NCBI RefSeq assembly: GCF_039537405.1
Contig: NZ_BAABAL010000004.1
Coordinates: 1 to 64,000 of the forward strand
DNA: 64,000 nucleotides
From: Allokutzneria multivorans
GTDB lineage: Bacteria; Actinomycetota; Actinomycetes; Mycobacteriales; Pseudonocardiaceae
Direction: 5' to 3'
Shown here: piece after piece, positions 52,485-59,443 of the stretch
Position numbering within the stretch: position 1 is the stretch's first letter
Layout: every line of letters begins with the position of its first letter
Notes under the pieces: model-generated
What the model saw: only the letters and a program-made list of their open reading frames with translations
Databases searched by the model: none
Told to the model about the DNA's origin: nothing
Program-made: the position numbers and the translations under genes

Positions 52485-53060
52485 CTAGCTGGTGGGCGGA
52501 GTGAGGCGGGGGGCTCGCGAGGTCGTGGAGTGGGTGCCCTCGGTGAGGTGGACGCGGCGGCGCGGGATGGGGCCGGTGTGCACGGGGCGGCGTTCGGAGC
52601 CGAGGTCCAGGGTCTCGACGGCGGGGGAGAGGCCGCTGTCCACGTCGGGCACGAGCGGGCCGACCACCGCGATGCCGATACCGGGTTCCTCCAGCGGCAC
52701 CCCGACGGACAAGATCGTCGGCATGCCCGCCTGCAACGGCAGCGGTAGTGATTCGAGGGACGCCAGCGCGCGCAGCACGAGCTCCAGCAGCTGGTGCTCC
52801 TCCTCGGGCCGCGAAGCCGCGACGCACAGCCGGTAGGTCAGCCGGAACCGTCGAACGGGCTGGCGCCGCGCCACGACCTTGCCGTGCGAGTCGCGGACGT
52901 CCGTCCAGTCGGTGCCGCCTTGCTCGGCCCGGATTCCCAGCAGCAGCAAGGAGATCACGGGCGAGGAAGCGTCCTCCGGCGGGCCGAGCGAGACGCGGGC
53001 GCGGGAGCCCAGCGTCGACTCCAGCACGGCCCGCAGCGCGGCGTCGATGTCGGTGATCAC
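52485..53060 (-). CDS. DUF4255 (Pvc16-like) eCIS protein
   Basis: A 191-residue protein. ITDIDAALRAVLESTL at the start, VSLGPPEDASSPVISLLLLGI, and the central FRLTYRLCVAASRPEEEHQLLELVLRALAS match the DUF4255 family, a core component of extracellular contractile injection systems (Afp16/Pvc16). In Afp this component caps the tube and sheath and helps set their length. Its GTG start at 53060 is divergent from the sheath gene, with 152 bp between them. The C-terminal ~40 residues are Pro/Arg/Thr-rich and variable. Confidence 0.87.
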   Translation of the reverse strand: MITDIDAALRAVLESTLGSRARVSLGPPEDASSPVISLLLLGIRAEQGGTDWTDVRDSHGKVVARRQPVRRFRLTYRLCVAASRPEEEHQLLELVLRALASLESLPLPLQAGMPTILSVGVPLEEPGIGIAVVGPLVPDVDSGLSPAVETLDLGSERRPVHTGPIPRRRVHLTEGTHSTTSRAPRLTPPTS

Positions 53061-53107
53061 CTCACTGAGGGTGCACCGGCGTTGCGTGCCTGGTGGACGG
53101 TCCGGCT

Positions 53108-53121
53108 TGCCCGATCGGGCA
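53108..53121. promoter_or_regulatory. Palindrome in the divergent eCIS control region
   Basis: TGCCCGATCGGGCA is a perfect 14-bp palindrome midway between the divergent DUF4255 and sheath genes. The 152-bp gap is the only place for promoters of both units, so this may be a shared operator. Confidence 0.5.
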
Positions 53122-53212
53122 GGACGGGGTGCCCGCGCGACGGGCTGGAGAGCACCTGGGGAGTCCGCGTCGCCGCTGTGAAGCTTGCGACTGAGACAAA
53201 CCGGGAGGACCT

Positions 53213-54706
53213 ATGCCGAACTACTTGGCGCCAGGGGTGTACGTCGAAGAGGTGTCCTCGGGCTCCAAACCGATCGAGGGCGTTGGAACGGCCGTGGGCG
53301 CGTTCATCGGCTTCGCTGAGAAGGGGCCCGTGAACGAGCCCGTGCTCGTCACCAACTGGACGCAGTTCACCCAGGCCTTCGGCGGTTTCGTCGACGGTTC
53401 CTACCTCGCGCACTCGGTGTACGGCTACTTCCTCAACGGCGGCGGGCGCGCCTACGTGGTGCGCGTCGGCGCGGAAGGTCCGCGCGGAGCCGTCGCGCAG
53501 CTGCCCACCGGCGCGGACACGCCGCCGCTGACGTTGCGCGCGCGGGCCGGGGTCGACGCGGAGATCTCCGTCGCGGTCGAAGAGTCCACAAAGGACACTT
53601 TCAAGCTCGTCGTGAAGAAGGCGGGCAAGGTCGAGGAGACCCACGAGAACCTCAGCACCCGCAGGGGTCCCGGCTTCGTGGTGACCGCGTTGCGCCAGCG
53701 CTCCAAACTGATCGAGGTCGAGGAGCAGCAGGCGGGCAAGCTCGCCGCCCCGGTGACCGGCACGGAGGTCGTGCTCGCGCACGTGGACGCGGCGCCGGCG
53801 GTGTCGGCGCGCGACTACATCGGCGACGCGGCCGACCGCACGGGCTTCGCCGGGCTTGAGGCCATCGACGACGTGACCATGCTGTGCGCGCCCGACCTCA
53901 TGGCGGCGCACCAGCGCGGGCTGCTCGACGAGGACGGCGTGAAAGCCGTTCAGGAAGCCATGATCGCGCACTGCGAGCTGATGTCCGACCGCGTCGCGAT
54001 CCTGGACAGCCCGAAGGGCCTCAACGCCCAGCAGGTCAGGAAGTGGCGCACGGACTTCGCGGGCTACGACTCGAAGTACGCGACGATGTACTGGCCGTGG
54101 GTCAAGGTCGTCGACCCGTTGTCCGGCAAGACCAACGAGATCCCGCCGAGCGGGCACCTCGCCGGGGTCTGGGCGCGCAGCGACGCCACGCGCGGCGTGC
54201 ACAAGGCCCCCGCCAACGAGCAGCTGCGCGGCGTCGTCGCGCTGGAGCTGGCGATCACCAAGAGCGAGCACGACGCGCTCAACCCGATCGGGCTCAACTG
54301 CCTGCGCTCCTTCCCCGGCCAGGGCATCAGGGTGTGGGGCGCGCGGACGCTCTCCAGCGACCCGGAATGGCGTTACCTCAACGTGCGCAGGCTTTTCAAC
54401 TACGTGGAGAAGTCCATTCTCCAGGGCACGAACTGGGTGGTCTTCGAGCCCAACGACCCGAAGCTGTGGGACTCGGTCAAGCGCACGATCACCATGTTCC
54501 TGCGCGGGGTCTGGCGCGACGGCGCGCTCTTCGGCCGCACCCCCAACGAGTCCTTCTACGTCAAGTGCGACGAGGAGAACAACCCGCAGGAGAACCGGGA
54601 CAACGGCATCCTCACGGTCGAGATCGGCATCGCCCCGGTCAAGCCCGCCGAGTTCGTCGTGTTCCGCATCTCGCAGTACGCCGAAGGTGCAGGGCTCGAA
54701 GAATGA
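53213..54706 (+). CDS. eCIS contractile sheath protein
   Basis: A 497-residue phage-tail-sheath family protein. The N-terminus MPNYLAPGVYVEEVSSGSKPIEGVGTAVGAFIGFAEKGP is the strongly conserved sheath start. The C-terminus has the family's other marks: IRVWGARTLSSDPEWRYLNVRRLFNYVEKSI and NPQENRDNGILTVEIGIAPVKPAEFVVFRISQ. Subunits form the outer sheath that contracts to drive the inner tube. Only one sheath gene is seen; Afp/PVC systems have three. The ATG follows GGGAGGA. It starts the plus-strand structural operon. Confidence 0.97.
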   Translation: MPNYLAPGVYVEEVSSGSKPIEGVGTAVGAFIGFAEKGPVNEPVLVTNWTQFTQAFGGFVDGSYLAHSVYGYFLNGGGRAYVVRVGAEGPRGAVAQLPTGADTPPLTLRARAGVDAEISVAVEESTKDTFKLVVKKAGKVEETHENLSTRRGPGFVVTALRQRSKLIEVEEQQAGKLAAPVTGTEVVLAHVDAAPAVSARDYIGDAADRTGFAGLEAIDDVTMLCAPDLMAAHQRGLLDEDGVKAVQEAMIAHCELMSDRVAILDSPKGLNAQQVRKWRTDFAGYDSKYATMYWPWVKVVDPLSGKTNEIPPSGHLAGVWARSDATRGVHKAPANEQLRGVVALELAITKSEHDALNPIGLNCLRSFPGQGIRVWGARTLSSDPEWRYLNVRRLFNYVEKSILQGTNWVVFEPNDPKLWDSVKRTITMFLRGVWRDGALFGRTPNESFYVKCDEENNPQENRDNGILTVEIGIAPVKPAEFVVFRISQYAEGAGLEE

Positions 54707-54734
54707 GAGACAAGCAGCGTAAGGGGAACCAACG

Positions 54735-55193
54735 ATGATGGGACTGGGCCCGAACCAGAACCAGGACGCGCTCACCGCCGCCAGGTTCTCCATCACGGTG
54801 GACGGCTACGAGCTGGCCTGCTTCACCGAGCTGACCGGCATCACCACCCAGGTGGAGCCGGTGGACTACATGTACTCCTCCGACCGCGAGGTCGGCTTCA
54901 AGAAGCTGCCCGGCAGCAAGAAGCCGCCGACGGTGATCCTCAAGCGCGGCAAGACCGGCGGCATGCAGCTGTGGGCCTGGCACGAGGCCGTGCTCACCGG
55001 CAACATCGTCGCCGCGCGCAAGAGCTGTTCGCTGGTCATGTACAACTTCGACGGGCAGCCGGTCGCGCGGTACTACCTGGAGAACGCCTGGCCCTCGAAG
55101 CTGGAGATCGGGGCGCTGAAGGCGGGCTCCAACGACGTGCTCACCGAGTCGGTCACCATTGTGTGCGAACACATCCAGCGGGTGGCCCCATGA
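54735..55193 (+). CDS. eCIS inner tube protein 1 (gp19-like)
   Basis: A 152-residue tube protein of the T4 gp19 family. Features are the ARFSITVDGYELACFTELTGI start, a central basic loop (GFKKLPGSKKPPTVILKRG), and the closing NDVLTESVTIVCEHIQR. It forms hexameric rings that stack into the inner tube. It lies 28 bp after the sheath gene and its stop overlaps the next start. It is closer to the true tube-shaft subunit than the two later copies, by position and by its distinct start. Confidence 0.92.
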   Translation: MMGLGPNQNQDALTAARFSITVDGYELACFTELTGITTQVEPVDYMYSSDREVGFKKLPGSKKPPTVILKRGKTGGMQLWAWHEAVLTGNIVAARKSCSLVMYNFDGQPVARYYLENAWPSKLEIGALKAGSNDVLTESVTIVCEHIQRVAP

Positions 55194-55570
55194 GCTCGGC
55201 GCTGCGCACGGAATACCCGTTCACGCTGCCGCGCGGCTACGTGGACGACGCGGGCACGACGCACCGCGAAGGCGTCATGCGGCTGGCGACGGCGCGCGAC
55301 GAGCTGACCCCGCAGACCGATCCGCGAGTCCGGCAGAACCCGGCCTACCTGACCGTGCTGTTGCTGGAGCGCACGGTCACCAAGCTCGGTTCTCTGTCCG
55401 CTGTGGACACCTTCGTGGTGGAGAGCCTGTTCGCCTCCGATCTCGCGTTCCTCCAGGACCTCTACCGCCGGATCAACCAGGAGGGGCACACCGAGGCCAC
55501 GGTGAGCTGTCCCGGCTGCGGCAACGACTTCTCGGTGGACGTCGCCGGTGATGCCTCGGGGAGATCCTGA
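55190..55570 (+). CDS. Small eCIS protein with a Cys-x-x-Cys motif
   Basis: A 126-residue protein whose ATG overlaps the tube gene stop. It begins RTEYPFTLPRGYVDDAGTTHREGVMRLATARDELTP, a pattern common to tail-assembly-chaperone-like proteins encoded after tube genes. It has a helical core (VESLFASDLAFLQDLYRRIN) and ends with SCPGCGNDFSVDV, half of a zinc ribbon. It probably helps tube assembly. I do not know a fixed name for it. Confidence 0.8.
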   Translation: MSSALRTEYPFTLPRGYVDDAGTTHREGVMRLATARDELTPQTDPRVRQNPAYLTVLLLERTVTKLGSLSAVDTFVVESLFASDLAFLQDLYRRINQEGHTEATVSCPGCGNDFSVDVAGDASGRS

Positions 55571-55725
55571 CGTACGCGGCCGACCGGCTGTGGGAGGAAG
55601 TCGCGTACGTCGCCTATTACCTGCACTGGCCTTTTGAGTCCATTGTGGACATGGAACACCCGGCCCGGGTCCGGGTCATCCAGGAGATCGGCGCGATCAA
55701 CGGCCGACTCAGCGCCGTTGAGTGA
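55567..55725 (+). CDS. DUF6760-like small eCIS protein with probable CTG start
   Basis: A 52-residue protein, TYAADRLWEEVAYVAYYLHWPFESIVDMEHPARVRVI... to SAVE, that fits the short helical DUF6760-type proteins of actinobacterial eCIS loci. The frame is closed upstream by TGA at 55549. Between there and the conserved region there is no ATG, GTG or TTG. CTG at 55567 overlaps the previous stop as CTGA, and GGGGAG lies three to four bases before it, so CTG is the likely start, coupled to the upstream gene. The next gene follows 14 bp later. Confidence 0.72.
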   Translation: MTYAADRLWEEVAYVAYYLHWPFESIVDMEHPARVRVIQEIGAINGRLSAVE

Positions 55726-55739
55726 GAAGGGAGTTCGCC

Positions 55740-57698
55740 ATGCGCTGGTCGTGGCCTTGGGCGTCCAAGCGGTCGCGCGAGCGCGTCATCGCGGCGCCGC
55801 CGCGAGTGCGCCAAGCGTGGCGACACCTGCCCGCGCTCGGCCTGACCTTCAAGCGCGCGGCACCCCTCGTGGGCCTGTCGGAGCTGAGGGTGATCCACCC
55901 CCTGATCCATGCTCCGACATCGAGCGCGAAATCCTCCGACGCGCCAAGGGGAATCGTCGAGGGCATCACCACCGTGGTTCCCGTGCAGGCGGACGAGCAA
56001 CCGGTGCAGCTCGTCGAACTCCCGCCGCCGGTGCACCGCGTCGTGCCGGTTCGGCGAACACCAACGATCCCCGAGCGGCTGGTGCTCGCCGAGCCGCGCT
56101 TCGTCGGTGAGCCAAGGGAGCCTGAGCAACCGCACCGACCACCTGCCTGGCTCAACCCGACTCCGTTCATGCCACTGCCGGAGGCGCCGCCGCCCGAGCC
56201 CGCTCCACGTCCGCAAGCCCGTCCTCGGCGCAACCTCGGACAGTCACGCAGGCTGGGCCTCGGCGCGCCGATCCCACAGGTGCCCGCAGCGGACGAGGAA
56301 GAGGAACCCGAAGCGGCACTCCCCTTGCACCAGCAGCTCCTCCGAGTGAAGCCGCCCACCGTCGAGCGGGTTCCGCCGGACCTGGCCGCCCGTGTCACGG
56401 CAGCGCACGGGACCGACGTCTCGGACGTGACTGTCCACAGAGGACCGGAGGTCTCCGCTGAAGCCGCTTCGCGTGGCACGCGCGCGTTCACCCGGGACGG
56501 CACGGTGTTCCTGCCCGCCGAAGCCGGGCCGATCGACGCGCCGGAGGTGCGCGGCCTGCTCGGGCACGAGCTGACCCACGTCGTCCAGCAGCGCATGCTC
56601 GGTCCCGCGTTGCCGGAAGAGAACTCCGCACACGGGCTTTCCCTTGAACTGCAAGCCATGCAGGGTGGCGAATGGGCAGCGGGGACCAAAGCGCAGCCGC
56701 CGGAGCTGCGCCATGCCCCGCCGCGAGAGCGCACGACAGCCTCCAGCGGCGCGGTGCAACACGAGCTCCCGCACGACAAGATCATGGAGATCGCCCGGGG
56801 CCTGGCCAAGAGCGAGCTGCGCGACCGGGACGACTACACCGAACCGGATCACGGGCAGGTCGAGCGCTGGTTCGAGACCGTCCGCGATGCCGGTGGTGTT
56901 ACCGCGCACAAGGACATGGACGACCACGAAATCCGTGCCATGGCGAAGAAGCTCGTCGATGCCGCGATTCGCATGGAGGGCACCGGCCGGGCTCCGTCCT
57001 TCGCCGAGGTCGACAGCATGCAGAGGGTGCTGAAGCACTACCTGGACGAGGACTCCGCCGACAGCGGCGCCGCGCCCGTCGAGAAGTACGAGTCATGGTC
57101 GGACCTGCGGCGCGGCGTGGCGGCCCACCTGCTCACCCCGTTCAACGACGGCGAGCGTGATATGGCGGAAGCCGTGCTGGGCAAGGGGATGAAGAAGCTC
57201 GGGCTCGGCGGGAAGTTCTCCACGCCCGAACAGGAGAAGCCGACGGCCGCGAGCTGGACCGCGCCCTGGGCGGAGAAGGACGACCCGAAACCGGCGCCGA
57301 AGGCGCACGAGTCCTGGGGTGAGCTGATGGGCGACGCGGGCAGTTCGGTCGCCAAGTCGCTGCTCCAGCCGTACGGGATCGACCTCTCCGAGTCCGAGGA
57401 CAGAACCCTGAGGGACATGGCTTCGCACCCGAGCAAGACCGCGCACTGGTTGTGGGACAACGCTCGCGGCATGGCGAAGGCCCGTTCGACGAGTGCCTGG
57501 TCGGACTGGGAACCGTCCCCGGCGGAGGAGACCGAACACGCGGTGGAGACCGCCAAACGCAACAACGGCAAGAACGAGATGGCCGACATGAACTTCGACC
57601 AGCTCGTCCACCAGATCTACCAACGGGTTCGCAGCGCACTGCGCGAGGAACTGATCGTCGGCCGTGAACGGGCCGGACACCTGTCCGACCCGCGCTAG
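55740..57698 (+). CDS. DUF4157 eCIS-associated protein with HExxH motif
   Basis: A 652-residue protein. An N-terminal basic segment (MRWSWPWASKRSRER) is followed by ~180 residues rich in Pro and Glu. A DUF4157 domain lies near residues 215-300: DLAARVTAAHGTDVSDVTVHRGPE, ARAFTRDGTVFLP and GHELTHVVQQR, with His276, Glu277 and His280 as a zinc-protease-like motif. The C-terminal half is hydrophilic with helical segments and ends in MNFDQLVHQIYQRVRSALREELIVGRERAG. DUF4157 proteins are strongly linked to eCIS loci and may be effectors or cargo carriers. Its start (ATG 55740, after GAAGGGAG) places it between tube genes, inside the structural operon. Confidence 0.85.
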   Translation: MRWSWPWASKRSRERVIAAPPRVRQAWRHLPALGLTFKRAAPLVGLSELRVIHPLIHAPTSSAKSSDAPRGIVEGITTVVPVQADEQPVQLVELPPPVHRVVPVRRTPTIPERLVLAEPRFVGEPREPEQPHRPPAWLNPTPFMPLPEAPPPEPAPRPQARPRRNLGQSRRLGLGAPIPQVPAADEEEEPEAALPLHQQLLRVKPPTVERVPPDLAARVTAAHGTDVSDVTVHRGPEVSAEAASRGTRAFTRDGTVFLPAEAGPIDAPEVRGLLGHELTHVVQQRMLGPALPEENSAHGLSLELQAMQGGEWAAGTKAQPPELRHAPPRERTTASSGAVQHELPHDKIMEIARGLAKSELRDRDDYTEPDHGQVERWFETVRDAGGVTAHKDMDDHEIRAMAKKLVDAAIRMEGTGRAPSFAEVDSMQRVLKHYLDEDSADSGAAPVEKYESWSDLRRGVAAHLLTPFNDGERDMAEAVLGKGMKKLGLGGKFSTPEQEKPTAASWTAPWAEKDDPKPAPKAHESWGELMGDAGSSVAKSLLQPYGIDLSESEDRTLRDMASHPSKTAHWLWDNARGMAKARSTSAWSDWEPSPAEETEHAVETAKRNNGKNEMADMNFDQLVHQIYQRVRSALREELIVGRERAGHLSDPR

Positions 57699-57714
57699 CT
57701 GGAAGGAGAACACT

Positions 57715-58167
57715 ATGGCAATCGGCGCCGACGCTCGGATCGCGATGGCCAACCGGTTCGAGGTGATCATGGACCACGGGGCGCACAACCTCGGCAGCTG
57801 GTCGAAGGTCCAGGGCCTCGACGTGAGCTGGGACGTGGTGGAGTACCGCGCGGGTGACGCGGGCAACGACCGCTGGTACTTCCCCGGCAACACCAAGTAC
57901 CAGACGATCAAGCTCGAACGCGCCGCGTGCGAGGAGTCGAAGAAGGTGCGCGACTGGCTGTCGGCCACCTCCTTCAAGCACGGCAGCCACGGCGGCTCAG
58001 TGGTGCTCTTCGACGCCAGCGGCAAGAAGGTCATGGAGTGGGAGCTGCGCGACGTGATGCCCGCCAAGTGGGGCATCGCCGGCTTCGAGGCCATGCAGAG
58101 CAAGGTCGCGCTGGAGACCCTGGAGCTGATGCACCGCGGCTTCCTCGACGACCAGATCAAGCTCTGA
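57715..58167 (+). CDS. eCIS tube protein 2 (gp19-like)
   Basis: A 150-residue gp19-family tube protein: ARIAMANRFEVIMDHGAHNLGSWSKVQGLDVSWDVVEYRAG, then YQTIKLERAACEESKKVRDWL and a C-terminal ALETLELMHRGFL. It has AAGGAG eight bases before the ATG. It is paralogous to the next gene; such pairs form the tube rings that join the baseplate spike (Afp5-like). Confidence 0.92.
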   Translation: MAIGADARIAMANRFEVIMDHGAHNLGSWSKVQGLDVSWDVVEYRAGDAGNDRWYFPGNTKYQTIKLERAACEESKKVRDWLSATSFKHGSHGGSVVLFDASGKKVMEWELRDVMPAKWGIAGFEAMQSKVALETLELMHRGFLDDQIKL

Positions 58168-58176
58168 GGGGGCGCG

Positions 58177-58629
58177 ATGTCCTTGGCCAGCAACGCCCGC
58201 GTCGGCATGGCGATGCGCTTCCACGTCGCCGTCGACGGCATCGACCTCGGTGGCTGGCGCAGCTGCAAGGGGCTCTCGGTCACCTTCGAGACCGACGCCT
58301 TCGTCGACGGCGGCAACTACGAGTCCAAGACCTACCTGCCGAAGTGCCTGGACTACCCGCCGGTGACCCTGCAACGCGCGATGACCTCCGCCGACTCCTC
58401 CCGCGTGCAGGAGTGGCTGGCCGGACTCGTCGACGACTGGATGAACGGCTACGGAGTCCACAAAGGAGGGACGGCGCGCATCACCCTGCTGGACGCCAAG
58501 GGGGAGAAGGTGAGCAGCTGGTCGCTGCGCAACGTGCTGCCCAAGAGCTGGCGCGGCCCGGAGCTGGACGCCAAGGGCAGCGAGGTCGCCATCGAGCAGC
58601 TGGAGCTGCTGCACCAGGGATTCCTGTGA
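58177..58629 (+). CDS. eCIS tube protein 3 (gp19-like)
   Basis: A 150-residue paralogue of the preceding tube protein, 9 bp after it: ARVGMAMRFHVAVDGIDLGGWRSCKGLSVTFETDAFVDGGNYE, YPPVTLQRAMTSADSSRVQEWL, and EVAIEQLELLHQGFL. Shared ends (HRGFL and HQGFL) show common ancestry. It probably forms an adaptor ring between tube and spike. Confidence 0.92.
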   Translation: MSLASNARVGMAMRFHVAVDGIDLGGWRSCKGLSVTFETDAFVDGGNYESKTYLPKCLDYPPVTLQRAMTSADSSRVQEWLAGLVDDWMNGYGVHKGGTARITLLDAKGEKVSSWSLRNVLPKSWRGPELDAKGSEVAIEQLELLHQGFL

Positions 58630-58645
58630 CCGGGAGGAGAAACCG

Positions 58646-59443
58646 ATGCTGGAGGCTTTGACCGGGCTCGCCGAGGGCCGCGTCCCCGCGCAGCTGGTCT
58701 GCCGCATGCCGCCCTCGATGGGGATCGTGCTCTTCGACTTCAACCCGGAGCAGATCGTCCTGGAGCGCACCACGGAGGTCATCACCCACCCCAACTCCTC
58801 GGCGGGTGCGTCCCCCGCGTACTTCAAGAAGTCCGACGAACCCAAGATCAACCTCAACGGCCTGGTCTTCGACGGGCCGGACACCAAGGCCAAGTGCGAC
58901 CGGCTGCTGAACTGGCTCACCCCCAGCGGTGGACTCCTGGACGGCCTGCTCACCGGGGCCATGCCGCTGTCGATGAAGGCCGTGACCGGCAAGCTGGGCG
59001 TCGGCAAGCGGGTCGGAGGGCTCACGCTCTCGCCGTTCCGCGACTACACGACGAAACTGCCCAGGCTCACCTTCAACTGGGGGCCGCCGATCGCCGGGTT
59101 CTTCTACGACGTCAACCTGCTCAGCGTGAACATCACCTACACCCGGTTCAGCAAGCTCGGAATCCCGGTGCGCGCCAAGGTGAACCTGAGCTTCCGTGAG
59201 ATCCGCAGCATCCTCTCGACGCTGCCCACCAACCCCACCTCCGGCGGCCCGCCCGGACGCGCGGGGCACTCCGTTTCCGAGCGGGAGACCTTGCCGGGCA
59301 TCGCGGTGGAGCACTACGGCAGGCCGGGGGACTGGCGCCGCCTCGCCGAGGCCAACGACGTCGAGGACCCGATGCGCGTGCGCCCCGGCGACTCCCTCTA
59401 CCTGCCCAATCCCGAGGAGCTGCACGAGAGGGGCGAGTCGTGA
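58646..59443 (+). CDS. LysM-domain eCIS baseplate/tube adaptor (Afp7-like)
   Basis: A 265-residue protein. The N-terminal two thirds follow the CIS tube-adaptor pattern: IVLFDFNPEQIVLERTTEV, KINLNGLVFDGPDTKAKCDRLLNWL, and LPRLTFNWGP with FYDVNLLSVNITYTRFS. The last ~45 residues are a LysM-type module (SVSERETLPGIAVEHYGRPGDWRRLAEANDVEDPMRVRPGDSLYLP). In T4-like systems the equivalent (gp53/gp54 or Afp7) attaches the tube to the spike. Its stop overlaps the spike start (GTGA). Confidence 0.9.
   Translation: MLEALTGLAEGRVPAQLVCRMPPSMGIVLFDFNPEQIVLERTTEVITHPNSSAGASPAYFKKSDEPKINLNGLVFDGPDTKAKCDRLLNWLTPSGGLLDGLLTGAMPLSMKAVTGKLGVGKRVGGLTLSPFRDYTTKLPRLTFNWGPPIAGFFYDVNLLSVNITYTRFSKLGIPVRAKVNLSFREIRSILSTLPTNPTSGGPPGRAGHSVSERETLPGIAVEHYGRPGDWRRLAEANDVEDPMRVRPGDSLYLPNPEELHERGES

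Noticed and set aside
52459..52827. Upstream extension of the small minus-strand frame
   Set aside because: It overlaps the DUF4255 gene in another frame and is low-complexity Arg/Pro/His sequence.
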